A DNA stretch of 64,000 nucleotides from Aequorivita sp. CIP111184 (GTDB lineage Bacteria > Bacteroidota > Bacteroidia > Flavobacteriales > Flavobacteriaceae): assembly GCF_900489465.1 (NCBI RefSeq), contig NZ_UEFQ01000026.1, positions 1 through 64,000 on the forward strand. Direction: 5' to 3'. The position numbers were made by a program, and so were the translations under genes. Every line of letters begins with the position of its first letter. The stretch's first letter is position 1. This document shows, piece by piece, positions 26,109-35,124 of the stretch. Below the pieces are notes generated by a model. The model ran no database searches, was not told the DNA's origin, and was given only the letters and a program-made list of their open reading frames with translations.

Positions 26109-27440
26109 CTAGGATTTATTGAGATCATCAATTTCTTTTCCACTGTAATCCGAGAGTAATTTGGAGGTTTTTTCCAACGTTAAATTGCTGTATTCAAAAT
26201 GAGACTTTGAGGCATCTTGAATGCTTAGCCCATACTCAAAACAATTGTTAAATACCACATCATGGATACTCAAAAATTTTGAACGTCCAAGAAATATTGC
26301 TCCATTTGGCTCTTCTGTGGTTCTACCAGCATTTTTAAAAATTGCATGGCCAATTTTATTTAACGGGCTGCTAGAATCGATGTTTAATTGTTGCCAAAAA
26401 CCAGCAACATCGTGTTCGCCCCGAATAATAATTGGATCTGCTGCAGTGCCCACCATTACCAAAGAAGCTTTATTGGAAATATGCATCCAGTTTTGGGCAG
26501 ACATTATAATTACCACTCCTGGTTCTACGGTTAGTACACCGTCATGATATCTAAAATTATCTTGGAGAAAATAAGGCACATCTAATTTTGCCCAAGTGGC
26601 ATCGCCTTTAAGATTCTCGCGATCTATATAGACATAATCGTTTTTGTTTCCAGAAAAACTGTTAGTACCGTTAAGCATGCCTATACGTGTAATATTGGTT
26701 TGCAACGGAATATTATTTTTGGTGAAGATGCAATTTTTCATATTAATATTACGCACATCCTTTGCCACATCATCTTTAACCAGGATTCCGATAAATTTGC
26801 TGTTTGAAACTGTGCAATTTTCCATAGTTAAATTGCTCGCTTCTCTATAAATTGCCAGCGCAGCTCTTGAAGTGCCGCCTCCCGCATAATCTATAGTTAC
26901 GTAAGTCATTATATTAGTAGAACTTGGACTTTCTGTGTGAATACCACGCCAAGAGCCTGCTCTTTTTTCTTTCCCGGTTAGCAGAATTGGTTTTGCGGCA
27001 GTACCTTTCATACTAAAGGCAGCTTTATCCTTAAATTCCATCCCTGCATTTTGTTCAAAAGCAATAACAACTCCGGGTTCGATGGTTAGCTTTCCATCAA
27101 TGCGAGTAAAACAGCTAATGATATAATCTACAGGAGCCTCGGGATTATCTTTTAAAACAGTATTAGGATTATCTCTAAAATAATTGCAGTCTAATGTTAA
27201 AGGCGCTTTATTTCCTTTTGGAGAATTTGGGCTTGTAGCACCTCCATCTTCTTCTGTTATGGTTGTACTGATGTCTTGCTGTGAATCTTTACTTGTAATT
27301 CCATCATTATTTGATGTGTTCTCTACTTGCTCTAAATTTGAGTCATCATTTGATGCTTCGCTATCTTTTCCATTGCGACAGCTGGTAAAGGCGATGCCTA
27401 CCAAAAGTAAAAGCAATAAAGTTTTGAATTTAATTTGCAT
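26109..27440 (-). CDS. Beta-helix lipoprotein (paralogue of 27617-28825)
   Basis: A 443-residue protein with signal MQIKFKTLLLLLLVGIAFTSC (lipobox TSC) and an acidic, low-complexity linker of about 55 residues. Two copies of a parallel beta-helix unit follow: LTIEPGVVIAFEQNAGMEFKDKAA...AAKPILLTG and LTVEPGVVIIMSAQNWMHISNKAS...ADPIIIRG. Its neighbour shares the same plan and signal sequence, so this is a tandem duplication. Such right-handed helices often bind or cut polysaccharide; no catalytic residues are assigned. Unlike its paralogue it has no LytTR-type operator upstream. Confidence 0.75.
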   Translation of the reverse strand: MQIKFKTLLLLLLVGIAFTSCRNGKDSEASNDDSNLEQVENTSNNDGITSKDSQQDISTTITEEDGGATSPNSPKGNKAPLTLDCNYFRDNPNTVLKDNPEAPVDYIISCFTRIDGKLTIEPGVVIAFEQNAGMEFKDKAAFSMKGTAAKPILLTGKEKRAGSWRGIHTESPSSTNIMTYVTIDYAGGGTSRAALAIYREASNLTMENCTVSNSKFIGILVKDDVAKDVRNINMKNCIFTKNNIPLQTNITRIGMLNGTNSFSGNKNDYVYIDRENLKGDATWAKLDVPYFLQDNFRYHDGVLTVEPGVVIIMSAQNWMHISNKASLVMVGTAADPIIIRGEHDVAGFWQQLNIDSSSPLNKIGHAIFKNAGRTTEEPNGAIFLGRSKFLSIHDVVFNNCFEYGLSIQDASKSHFEYSNLTLEKTSKLLSDYSGKEIDDLNKS

Positions 27441-27534
27441 AGTTTTTATATTTAAAATTTTTTCACGGGTTTTTAAACCTTAAATGATATTCGCAATGGA
27501 TTGAATATTTAATCATTCAGACCTATTTTAAAAT

Positions 27535-27590
27535 AAAAACCTCTGTGTAGATGAGTGATAGTTTTCACGGCATCACACGGAGGTTTTTTT
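27535..27590. terminator. Terminator between the two beta-helix lipoprotein genes
   Basis: Arms AACCTCTGTGT and ACACGGAGGTT with a loop of about 27 bases. On the minus strand it gives a hairpin followed by TTTTTATTTT after the 27617-28825 gene, so the two paralogues are transcribed separately. Confidence 0.7.
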
Positions 27591-27616
27591 GCTCTATAAC
27601 ATTTTAATATGTGTTA

Positions 27617-28825
27617 TTATTGGCTACACATATAATCGCCATTTACATTTATCAATGTATTATTGCCTTCAGTAAGATTTGGATTTGTTGGGGTATATTT
27701 GCTATACAATGCACATGCATCAATATCTTTAAAGGTGGTATTAGTAACCGTTAAATAAGGATCTACCCACATTTCAATAGCACCACCAGCTCCTGAACCT
27801 CCAGCATACTCTATTAGTACATTATCTATTTTGTTTTGTACCGATGTAGATCTGCGAATGGAAAGAGTTCCCCAAGAACCTGGAACTTTAGTAACTCCTG
27901 TAAAAATAATTGGATTTGAAGGAGTTCCTACCGCAATTAATGCACTACCTTCATCAAAGAGCTTATCCAAAACAAGACCCCTCGTTTCTTCAAATTCGAG
28001 AACGAGACCAGGCTCTAACGTTAATTTTGCACCATCTACAATAACTATATCACCAGAAGTACGATAGGGAACAGATAACTTCTTCCAAGTTTGAGAATTT
28101 CCTATTGCTCCTTGATCACCAGCAAATAATCTAATAACATCGGTTGTGTTTCCTGTAAAATCACCACCAGAAATATTTTTCACAATATTGGTATCTGCAA
28201 ATATTGGCATTTCGCAACCTGTTATGGTACAGTTATTAATTTCAACATCATAATTATACCAAATAGAGTTTATACCATAATTTAGTCCATTTTTAATGGT
28301 TACATTATTTAGCCTAAAATAAGTCTCTGCCCTAAAAATTAAGCTTCCTTCTTCACCATTACCACTTAAACCACCATCACCAGCATATTCAATGGTTACG
28401 TAATCAAAACGATTTTTTACACTTTGACTGCGAGAAATAATACCCTTCCAGGCACCTTTGGTTTTAGTAGAAGCAGTAAAGAGTATTGGCTCACTTTGAG
28501 AACCTACAGCATTTATAGAACCTGATTCTTTAATTTCCATACCTGCCGCATCGGTGAACTCAATTACCACTCCTGGTTGAATTTTCAGGTCAACTTCAAC
28601 AGGAATTACACAATTAATAATATAATCCACACCATCGCTTCTATTTTCTAGAACACTTATGGCGTTACTATTGTTACTTTGAAAAGAGTTGCAATCTAAT
28701 GCAATAGGTAGGTCGTTACCCTGTGGATCTGGTTCGTCTTCTTTAGTACAACTACTAAAGGCGCAGCTAAGTATAAGAAGAATAAATAATGTTTTGAATT
28801 TAATTTGAATTGTTTTCATTTTCAT
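27617..28825 (-). CDS. Beta-helix lipoprotein under LytTR-type promoter P1
   Basis: A 402-residue protein with a lipoprotein signal (IQIKFKTLFILLILSCAFSSC) and a short acidic linker. Two beta-helix units follow: LKIQPGVVIEFTDAAGMEIKESGS...SEPILFTA and LTLEPGLVLEFEETRGLVLDKLF...SNPIIFTG. Each is followed by a W-x-G/T-I segment and a Y-A-G motif. It is a paralogue of the neighbouring 26109-27440 gene. Its promoter carries the two half-sites and -7 box shared with the LytTR operon. It is expected to be an envelope lipoprotein, perhaps surface-exposed. Confidence 0.8.
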   Translation of the reverse strand: MKMKTIQIKFKTLFILLILSCAFSSCTKEDEPDPQGNDLPIALDCNSFQSNNSNAISVLENRSDGVDYIINCVIPVEVDLKIQPGVVIEFTDAAGMEIKESGSINAVGSQSEPILFTASTKTKGAWKGIISRSQSVKNRFDYVTIEYAGDGGLSGNGEEGSLIFRAETYFRLNNVTIKNGLNYGINSIWYNYDVEINNCTITGCEMPIFADTNIVKNISGGDFTGNTTDVIRLFAGDQGAIGNSQTWKKLSVPYRTSGDIVIVDGAKLTLEPGLVLEFEETRGLVLDKLFDEGSALIAVGTPSNPIIFTGVTKVPGSWGTLSIRRSTSVQNKIDNVLIEYAGGSGAGGAIEMWVDPYLTVTNTTFKDIDACALYSKYTPTNPNLTEGNNTLINVNGDYMCSQ

Positions 28826-28914
28826 TTTTTTTAGTTATAAAATTTTTAAAGTTTATATATAACTGAGGAGTTAAATATGAGTGTTGAAGTAGTATGCTAT
28901 TACTACTAATCTGC

Positions 28915-28984
28915 CAAAAGTAAATGTGCTTTGATGCTATGGCAATACACAATTAGTATTTAGTACAGTTGGTTTAGAATTTGG
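28915..28984 (-). promoter_or_regulatory. Promoter P1: LytTR-type operator and -7 box
   Basis: Read on the minus strand: half-site CCAAATTCTAA (28984-28974), half-site CTAAATACTAA (28963-28953) at a 21-bp period, 30 intervening bases, then TACTTTTG (28922-28915). The beta-helix gene starts 90 bases further on. The same geometry is seen at four other promoters in this window. Confidence 0.7.
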
Positions 28985-29090
28985 TGTTTTTTCTAAATTC
29001 GAATTAACATAGTCCCTATATATAGAATGCGCAATTAACTTTCTTTGAAGGTTCTCTTGCTTTACCAATTATATAGGAGTATTACGAAAC

Positions 29091-30365
29091 TTAGTTTTTA
29101 ACGATCTGTTTTGTCACGTTTTGGCCATCTCCTGTTGTGATTTTTAAGAAATAACTGCCTGTTGCAAATTGGGCCAGGTTAATTTCAGATTTTCCTTCCC
29201 AAGTTTTTAAGCGTTGGCCGGTGATGGAAAAAAGAGCTATTTCTTGTATGTTATTGGTTTTAGTTTCTAGGTGCAGAATTTCTTGCACTGGGTTGGGAGA
29301 GAGGACAATATTATTTTGCGGATTTGCATTATTTTCGATGCCCAGCTGGCCGTCATCCACAAATACGGAATACATCGCTGTATCATCTGTACAAGCAGGT
29401 GAAGGACTAGTAAATGCTACTTGTCCATTCTTCCACAATGCAGCGAAATTACATTGTTGATTACCATTATTTTCTTGTAAAGTCCCTGACACATAAATAT
29501 CATTTCCCGAAACATATACTGAATAGGCTTGGCCTCCATCTAAATTACCATTATAATTAAGGGTCTCCACCACTCCGTTTTTCCAAAGTTTGGGTTCGGT
29601 GCCATCGTATCCGGCCACATATACATCATTATTATAAACAAATACGGAATTGGCATAAGCATCTGAAGACCCATCGGTTAGGTTTTGTGTGTTTCCGTTT
29701 TTCCATAGCGTGGCGACAAAACTTGTTCCGTTGTACTGGTATCCAGCTACGTAAACATCGTTATTGAAAACAAATACGGATTCGGCTTCAGCAAAATCAG
29801 ACCCATCGTTTAGGTTTTGTGCATCTCCGTTTTTCCATATCTTGGCGAATACGTTTGATCCATCAGTTCCATATCCCGCTACATATACGTCGTCATCGAC
29901 AACAAATACGGATTTGGCAAAAGCGCCATTAGATTCATCAAGATATTGTACATTTCCATTTTTCCATAGCTCGGCAACAAGGGTTGTTCCATTACCCTGA
30001 TATCCAGCTACGTAAACATCATCATTATAAACAAAGACAGCTTCGGCATTAGCATCATAGTTTCCATTGGTAAGGTTTTGCGGAATCCCATTTTTCCACA
30101 GCATGGCCACATAGTAATTACCTTGATCTTCATTCCCTGCCACATATTCATTGCCATTATAAATAAATACATCATTGGCTTGAGCAGAACTGTTTCCGTT
30201 AGTAAGATCGTGTTTTGAGCCATCTCCATGCCAAATTTGGGCAATATTGGAGGAAGAACCATCATTGTCATATCCTGCCACATAAACATCTTGTGCATTA
30301 AAGCTAATGCTGAAGCATAAAGCCAATAGCAGGATTAATTGTTTTAAAATGATTGTCGTTTTCAT
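29091..30365 (-). CDS. Secreted repeat (propeller-like) protein with T9SS sorting domain
   Basis: A 424-residue protein with a signal peptide ending FNAQ, then about seven near-identical repeats of roughly 45 residues. Each contains DVYVAGYxxxG, an A-x-L-W-K-N-G strand and an Asn-rich turn, with YNNDVYVAGY opening the next, probably forming a beta-propeller. The C-terminus is a type A T9SS domain (SPNPVQEILHLETKTNN, LFSITGQRLKTW, GSYFLKI). That domain is nearly identical, in protein and DNA, to the one at 35125-36735. It is likely displayed on the cell surface. Its ligand is unknown. Confidence 0.85.
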   Translation of the reverse strand: MKTTIILKQLILLLALCFSISFNAQDVYVAGYDNDGSSSNIAQIWHGDGSKHDLTNGNSSAQANDVFIYNGNEYVAGNEDQGNYYVAMLWKNGIPQNLTNGNYDANAEAVFVYNDDVYVAGYQGNGTTLVAELWKNGNVQYLDESNGAFAKSVFVVDDDVYVAGYGTDGSNVFAKIWKNGDAQNLNDGSDFAEAESVFVFNNDVYVAGYQYNGTSFVATLWKNGNTQNLTDGSSDAYANSVFVYNNDVYVAGYDGTEPKLWKNGVVETLNYNGNLDGGQAYSVYVSGNDIYVSGTLQENNGNQQCNFAALWKNGQVAFTSPSPACTDDTAMYSVFVDDGQLGIENNANPQNNIVLSPNPVQEILHLETKTNNIQEIALFSITGQRLKTWEGKSEINLAQFATGSYFLKITTGDGQNVTKQIVKN

Positions 30366-30568
30366 TATTTGCTTTTAAATTGATATTAATTTTAATTGTT
30401 TACCCATTTATGTCTTTGAAAAGGAGAAGTAAACATTTTTAATAAAAAAAAATTAAAAAAATTATTTAGGACCCTGGATATCAATGCCGTTTGAGGCAAA
30501 ACAATCTAAGCAATAAGCACCAAGTCCCAATTGCTTCATTATCTCTTTATTTCAGTTTAAAAAAAGTT

Positions 30569-30576
30569 TAACTTTG
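30569..30576 (+). promoter_or_regulatory. -7 box of the sigma/TPR/CHAT cassette
   Basis: TAACTTTG matches TAnnTTTG, 33 bases before the sigma-factor start. No LytTR-type half-sites were found here, so the cassette is probably not part of that regulon. Confidence 0.5.
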
Positions 30577-30608
30577 TTTTTGTTTACTTTTCAACTCCTC
30601 ATGTATTA

Positions 30609-31154
30609 ATGATTGAAGACCAACAATTAATAGAAGATCTCAAACAAAAAAAATTAATAGTCTTAGATAGGATTTACCTTGCCTATAAAGAGGAGTTTTT
30701 CTTGTTTGCCAGAACGTTTTCCGTTTCAGAAGACGATATAGCAGATGTATATCAAGAGACGGTTATTAGTTTTTATGAAAATATTACAAAAGGAAAACTC
30801 AACCAATTAACAAGCTCAATAAAAACGTATTTGTTCGCTATTGGAAAGTTCAAGATCTATAGGCAGCTCAAAAATAATAAGTTGAGTTTCGTGGACGAAC
30901 TAATTATCCATTCCGACGAAGAGCTAAAAATCTTTGAAGTAGAAGTAAGCAAAAAAAGGCAGAAAGTATTAAAAGAAGCTCTTTACAATTTAGGAGCTAA
31001 ATGCAAAGAAGTGTTAGAACTTTTTTATTACGAAGGCCTGACTTTAGATGAAATACAAAACTTTTTAAATTATAGTTCTAAAGATGTATTGAAAAGTCAA
31101 AAATCAAGATGTTTAAAGCAGCTAAAAGAACTTGTGACAAAGAGATATGAATAA
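30609..31154 (+). CDS. ECF-like RNA polymerase sigma factor
   Basis: A 181-residue sigma-70 family protein. Region 2 is recognisable in FFLFARTFSVSEDDIADVYQETVISFYENI (-10 recognition and core binding). Region 4 is seen in YNLGAKCKEVLELFYYEGLTLDEIQNFLNYSSKDVLKSQKSRCLKQLKEL, a helix-turn-helix for the -35 element. The size fits an ECF (group 4) factor. The stop codon overlaps the next start by eight bases, so the sigma factor and the membrane TPR protein are translated together. That is how sigma/anti-sigma pairs are usually arranged. Targets are unknown. Confidence 0.88.
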   Translation: MIEDQQLIEDLKQKKLIVLDRIYLAYKEEFFLFARTFSVSEDDIADVYQETVISFYENITKGKLNQLTSSIKTYLFAIGKFKIYRQLKNNKLSFVDELIIHSDEELKIFEVEVSKKRQKVLKEALYNLGAKCKEVLELFYYEGLTLDEIQNFLNYSSKDVLKSQKSRCLKQLKELVTKRYE

Positions 31155-31857
31155 GGAAGAATTAATAGCGCAGTATTTTAGCGGACAGATTTCCCAAGAG
31201 TCTTTTTTAGCGTTAAAGACCTTATTGGAAAAAGACCGTGCGTTTAAAAAAGATTTTTACGCTCAATTGGAAGTTCAGCAAATTATTGCCCAAGAAAAAA
31301 ATATTCCTTTAAAAGAGCGACTTGACCAACTAGACCAAAAATCTGCTCCAAAAACCAAGTGGTATCTTTATGCAGCTGCCGCTACTATTCTTATCGCCAT
31401 TGGTTCTTTATTTTACAATTCACAACCAGATTATCAAGAGCTGTATGCCAAAAACTTTGAAGCTTACCCCAATGTAATTGCTCCCATAGTGCGCGGTAAT
31501 GAAGCTCCCAATGAAAACAAAATGTCCTTGGCATTTCGTTATTACGATAACAAGGGCTATGCTAAAGCTGCTGATATTTTTAAGTTATTGTATAATGAAA
31601 CCGATGAGGATTACGCCTTTTTTTACTACTCGGTAAGTTTAATGGGTGCAGGAGAAACCACAAAAGCTATCTCTACCTTAGAACAGCATAGTTGGAATGA
31701 ACCACAAAACTACCAAACCATTACACATTGGTATTTAGGCTTAGGGTATTTAAAGCTTGGCAATAAAGAAAAAGCCATATTTTACTTAAAAAAAGTAGCC
31801 GTTTCGGGCAAGCCTTTGACAAAACAAGCAAAAGAAATTTTACGAAAATTACAATAA
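31147..31857 (+). CDS. Single-pass membrane TPR protein, candidate anti-sigma factor
   Basis: A 236-residue protein in three parts. Residues 1-70 are a hydrophilic, helical N-terminus (MNKEELIAQYFSGQISQESF, LLEKDRAFKKDFYAQLEVQ) similar to cytoplasmic anti-sigma domains. About 72-90 is one transmembrane helix preceded by Lys-Thr-Lys. About 105-236 has two or three TPR-like repeats (LAFRYYDNKGYAKAADIFKLLYN, WYLGLGYLKLGNKEKAIFYLKKV). The positive residues before the helix put the N-terminus inside and the TPRs in the periplasm. The overlap with the sigma gene supports an anti-sigma role. This is inference, since no anti-sigma family was matched. Confidence 0.75.
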   Translation: MNKEELIAQYFSGQISQESFLALKTLLEKDRAFKKDFYAQLEVQQIIAQEKNIPLKERLDQLDQKSAPKTKWYLYAAAATILIAIGSLFYNSQPDYQELYAKNFEAYPNVIAPIVRGNEAPNENKMSLAFRYYDNKGYAKAADIFKLLYNETDEDYAFFYYSVSLMGAGETTKAISTLEQHSWNEPQNYQTITHWYLGLGYLKLGNKEKAIFYLKKVAVSGKPLTKQAKEILRKLQ

Positions 31858-31903
31858 TGAGGTCTTTTTTTTATCTTTAGACACTATAAGTCTAGCCCTC
31901 CTT

Positions 31904-34900
31904 ATGAAAAAAAAATATTTTCTCCTCCTACTTTTCCTTTCTTTTGGTGCCTTATTCGCACAAAATTCCAAAAATGAAAAAGCTGAACTTCTTTTTTCGA
32001 ATGAAGCTTATACCGAAGCAATAGCTGTTCGGAAAGAAATCTTAAAATCCATTGACGATAAAAATTCAGATGCTTATAAAAGACAACTTTATAAGATAAA
32101 AATAGCGGAATCGTACCTCATCTCTGATTATGCTGAAATGCTGAGCTTGGTAGAAGAAGCTATAACAATTTTCAACGGGATAGAAAAAAAGACCCCACAT
32201 GAAAAGATCCAAATAAATATCGAATATTTTAATGTGTTGATACCTAATGAGGATTTGGAAAAGGCGTTGCAAGTCGCATCACAGGCCCATAATCTTGTCT
32301 TAGCTCAAAAAAATTCTGAAAAATTTGGAGCACAGACCGCCAAAATCCTCCAAGGCCTCGGAAACATCAAATGGTTTATGCAAGAATGGGAAACCGCAAT
32401 TCCATATTTTAAAAAGGCTATTGAAAAAACTACTGAGATTTACGGCTATTATTCACTAGAAACCGCAAACAACTGTACCTTACTTTCTGATTTGTATAGT
32501 TTCACCCCCGATTTTAATACCGGCTTAGATTACGGGTTGAAGGCACAGGAAATTTACGAGAAAATCCAACCCGAAAACAAATTCTTACTGTTTCAGCAAT
32601 ATGCAAACAATTTATCTAACTTTAAAAAGTATGGTGATTTAGAAAAAACCGGTGAGTTGATGGAAAAATTAACGGAATATTTCAATAAAAATAAAACCTA
32701 CCTCCTTAATTACGAACATCAGGATTTTCCCAACTTGAACGCCGCCAAGTCCATTTACTTATATCGAAAATTGCAAAATGCCACCGCAAGGCAAGATTTT
32801 ACTGAGACCGAAAAAGTCTATGCCCGTTTTCAAAAGGAAATCATGCTTCAAGGCTCTCGGTCCTATTCGCCAAGAGAACGTAACACCCTCTCAAAATTCA
32901 GTTTAGAAACCGGCTTTCTTTTCCATCACTCAGGAAATTATGAAAAAGCAATAAAATATTATTCCAATGCGCTAAAGTTTTCCCAAAGCATCAACTATAA
33001 TTTCGGTGTTTTACAAGCCTATTGGATTATGAGCACCGCTGCAGCGGATAATCAAAAATGGGATGATGTTATTCATTATGTAGATCTGGCTTTTGAGAAT
33101 CCCGATATTAAAAAATTCAACCAGTCCATGACTATGCAGAATAACCTCGGGCACGCTTATTATGGGAAAGGAAATTACGAAAAAGCTTTTGTTGTTTTTA
33201 ACAAAGTGCTGAAACACTATTTTTCTGCAGATGAAGATGTGAATAATTTTTTTGCTATTCAAAACTTAAATGAGATTGCAGGAGTGTATTTAAAAATGCA
33301 CCAAAAACAATCTGATAGCAAATATTTGGAAGAAGCCTACAAAGCCTATCATCTTTCTTCCATTATATTTTCAAGGCTCTACCGTGGCGGGAAATTCAAT
33401 GACCAGTTGGCTACTTATCAGGGTCAAATTAACGAAGGTATGCTTTTATGTGCCACTATGTTGGATGAACATTTTCAGGAAGCTGCCGAACGGGTGGAAA
33501 TTAATAATTCCGATTTGCTTTGGTCGCGATTTTTGGACAATCAAAAAGATTCATCAATAGCAGGATCAATGCTTCAAGCTAAAATAGATTCGCTGAATAA
33601 CGAAAAGGACAAAACTGAGTTAGTAGCAAAAAACAATTCGAAAACAACAAAGGATTCTCTAAAAACAAAATTGGAAAAACTTACCGAAGCAATTACAGAA
33701 TTACAGACCAGAATCGTAAAAAATTATCCTTCATTTTACGAATTTTCACAGAAGGATTTTGATTTAAAAAGGCTGCAAAGTAAAGTTGGTGATAATGAAT
33801 TAGTTCTCCGCTATGTTTTAACAGATTCAATAGTTTTTGCCTTTGGCATCACAAAAAACAAACTATTGTTAAAAAAGCTGCCTATCAACAAGTTGAAACT
33901 AAGGGAATCCATCGATGATTATCTTTCCGATCTTAAGAACTTCAAAACCTCTTATCGCGAAAAATCAGAAAAGTTATATGGAGTTTTGATAAAGCCTATG
34001 GCTGTCGAAAAATATAAAAAACTAACTATTATCAATGATGGTTTTTTGGGCTATCTTCCATTTGAAACCTTAATCAATGAAAACAATAGCTTTTTGTTGG
34101 AAGACTACCAAATATCCTATTCCACTTCGCTGAAACTTTGGAGTATTCAAAACGAAAGCAATGCGAATCCCTCAACTAAATTTGCGGCTTTTTCGCCAAA
34201 TTACAAATTGTCATTCGCCGCAAATACAGAAGATAAAACTGTTAAGGATTTGGTTCGTGAGGGAAATTACCAGCTGTTAGGTGCAGAAAGGGAAGCAAAA
34301 ACAATAAATGCGCTTTTCGATGGAATGCTTTTTTCTTCGGAAAAAGCTACAAAAAATAATTTTGTGTCAAATGTTTCAAACTATGATGTACTTCATTTGG
34401 CGATGCACGCCGTTTTGGACGAGGACAATCCTGCCAAGTCCAGTCTCATTTTTGAGAACAATGAAAAACTATACCTTCCCGAATTCTATCAATTGCAGAT
34501 TCCCGCAAAACTCGCCGTTTTGAGCGCATGTAATACTGGCGCCGGCGAAATAAAACGAGGTGAAGGTGTACAGAGTCTTTCCCGGGCTTTTACCTATGCT
34601 GGGGTGAAAAGTACGGTCATGAGCTTATGGCCTGCGCCCGATCGGGAAACTCCAGAAATTATGTTGTCATTTTATAAAAACTTAAAGAAAGGACAAAACA
34701 AGGCTCAAGCACTTCAACAAGCTAAATTGGAATACTTGAAAAACGCGAAGACGGAAAAGTTACAACATCCTTTCTACTGGGCAGGTTTTGTAATTTCAGG
34801 AGACAATTCTCCCATCCATTTTTCAGAACCATTTTGGCAAAAACCAATAGTTATAATAGCACTGCTGATTGTATTGGCGTCATTATTAGTCATAGTTTAT

Positions 34901-34936
34901 TCCAGAAAAAGAAAAAATAATTCCACTTCTTTATAA
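31904..34936 (+). CDS. Exported TPR-CHAT protein (caspase/separase-like peptidase)
   Basis: A 1010-residue protein. In order: signal peptide (MKKKYFLLLLFLSFGALFAQ); TPR repeats to about residue 520; a coiled-coil-like segment about 555-605 (NEKDKTELVAKNN, KLEKLTEAITELQTR); and a CHAT domain about 640-970 with its His-Cys dyad, H835 in LHLAMHA and C876 in LSACNTGAGE. The C-terminal transmembrane helix near 980-1000 is followed by a basic RKRKNN tail. The topology places the peptidase in the periplasm, held to the inner membrane. CHAT is a clan CD cysteine protease family, often fused to TPRs. The gene starts 46 bases after the membrane TPR gene. Likely substrate or partner: that TPR protein. 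Confidence 0.9.
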   Translation: MKKKYFLLLLFLSFGALFAQNSKNEKAELLFSNEAYTEAIAVRKEILKSIDDKNSDAYKRQLYKIKIAESYLISDYAEMLSLVEEAITIFNGIEKKTPHEKIQINIEYFNVLIPNEDLEKALQVASQAHNLVLAQKNSEKFGAQTAKILQGLGNIKWFMQEWETAIPYFKKAIEKTTEIYGYYSLETANNCTLLSDLYSFTPDFNTGLDYGLKAQEIYEKIQPENKFLLFQQYANNLSNFKKYGDLEKTGELMEKLTEYFNKNKTYLLNYEHQDFPNLNAAKSIYLYRKLQNATARQDFTETEKVYARFQKEIMLQGSRSYSPRERNTLSKFSLETGFLFHHSGNYEKAIKYYSNALKFSQSINYNFGVLQAYWIMSTAAADNQKWDDVIHYVDLAFENPDIKKFNQSMTMQNNLGHAYYGKGNYEKAFVVFNKVLKHYFSADEDVNNFFAIQNLNEIAGVYLKMHQKQSDSKYLEEAYKAYHLSSIIFSRLYRGGKFNDQLATYQGQINEGMLLCATMLDEHFQEAAERVEINNSDLLWSRFLDNQKDSSIAGSMLQAKIDSLNNEKDKTELVAKNNSKTTKDSLKTKLEKLTEAITELQTRIVKNYPSFYEFSQKDFDLKRLQSKVGDNELVLRYVLTDSIVFAFGITKNKLLLKKLPINKLKLRESIDDYLSDLKNFKTSYREKSEKLYGVLIKPMAVEKYKKLTIINDGFLGYLPFETLINENNSFLLEDYQISYSTSLKLWSIQNESNANPSTKFAAFSPNYKLSFAANTEDKTVKDLVREGNYQLLGAEREAKTINALFDGMLFSSEKATKNNFVSNVSNYDVLHLAMHAVLDEDNPAKSSLIFENNEKLYLPEFYQLQIPAKLAVLSACNTGAGEIKRGEGVQSLSRAFTYAGVKSTVMSLWPAPDRETPEIMLSFYKNLKKGQNKAQALQQAKLEYLKNAKTEKLQHPFYWAGFVISGDNSPIHFSEPFWQKPIVIIALLIVLASLLVIVYSRKRKNNSTSL

Positions 34937-35124
34937 ATATAAAACTTATTGTTTTTAACTCTTATTTTTTTTGCTTTCTGTAAAACTAATTGCTGAGGTA
35001 TTCTGAAAAAGTTTATTGTTTTAAATTACTTTCTTCAGTTGCGAGTACCCCAACAAAAGATATGCAATTAATTTTTCCGTGAGGATTTTCTTGCTTTAAC
35101 AAGTATATAGAATCATTAAGCTAA

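Noticed and set aside
29500-30300. Regular DNA repeats resembling a CRISPR or minisatellite
   Set aside because: They are in frame with the repeated 45-residue units of the T9SS protein, have coding-type variation, and no cas gene is near. The same holds for 35.4-36.6 kb.
31904-34936. TPR-CHAT as a Craspase (Csx29) or gasdermin-activating defence protease
   Set aside because: The protein has a signal peptide and a C-terminal membrane helix, so it is not cytosolic. No type III-E effector or gasdermin gene is adjacent.
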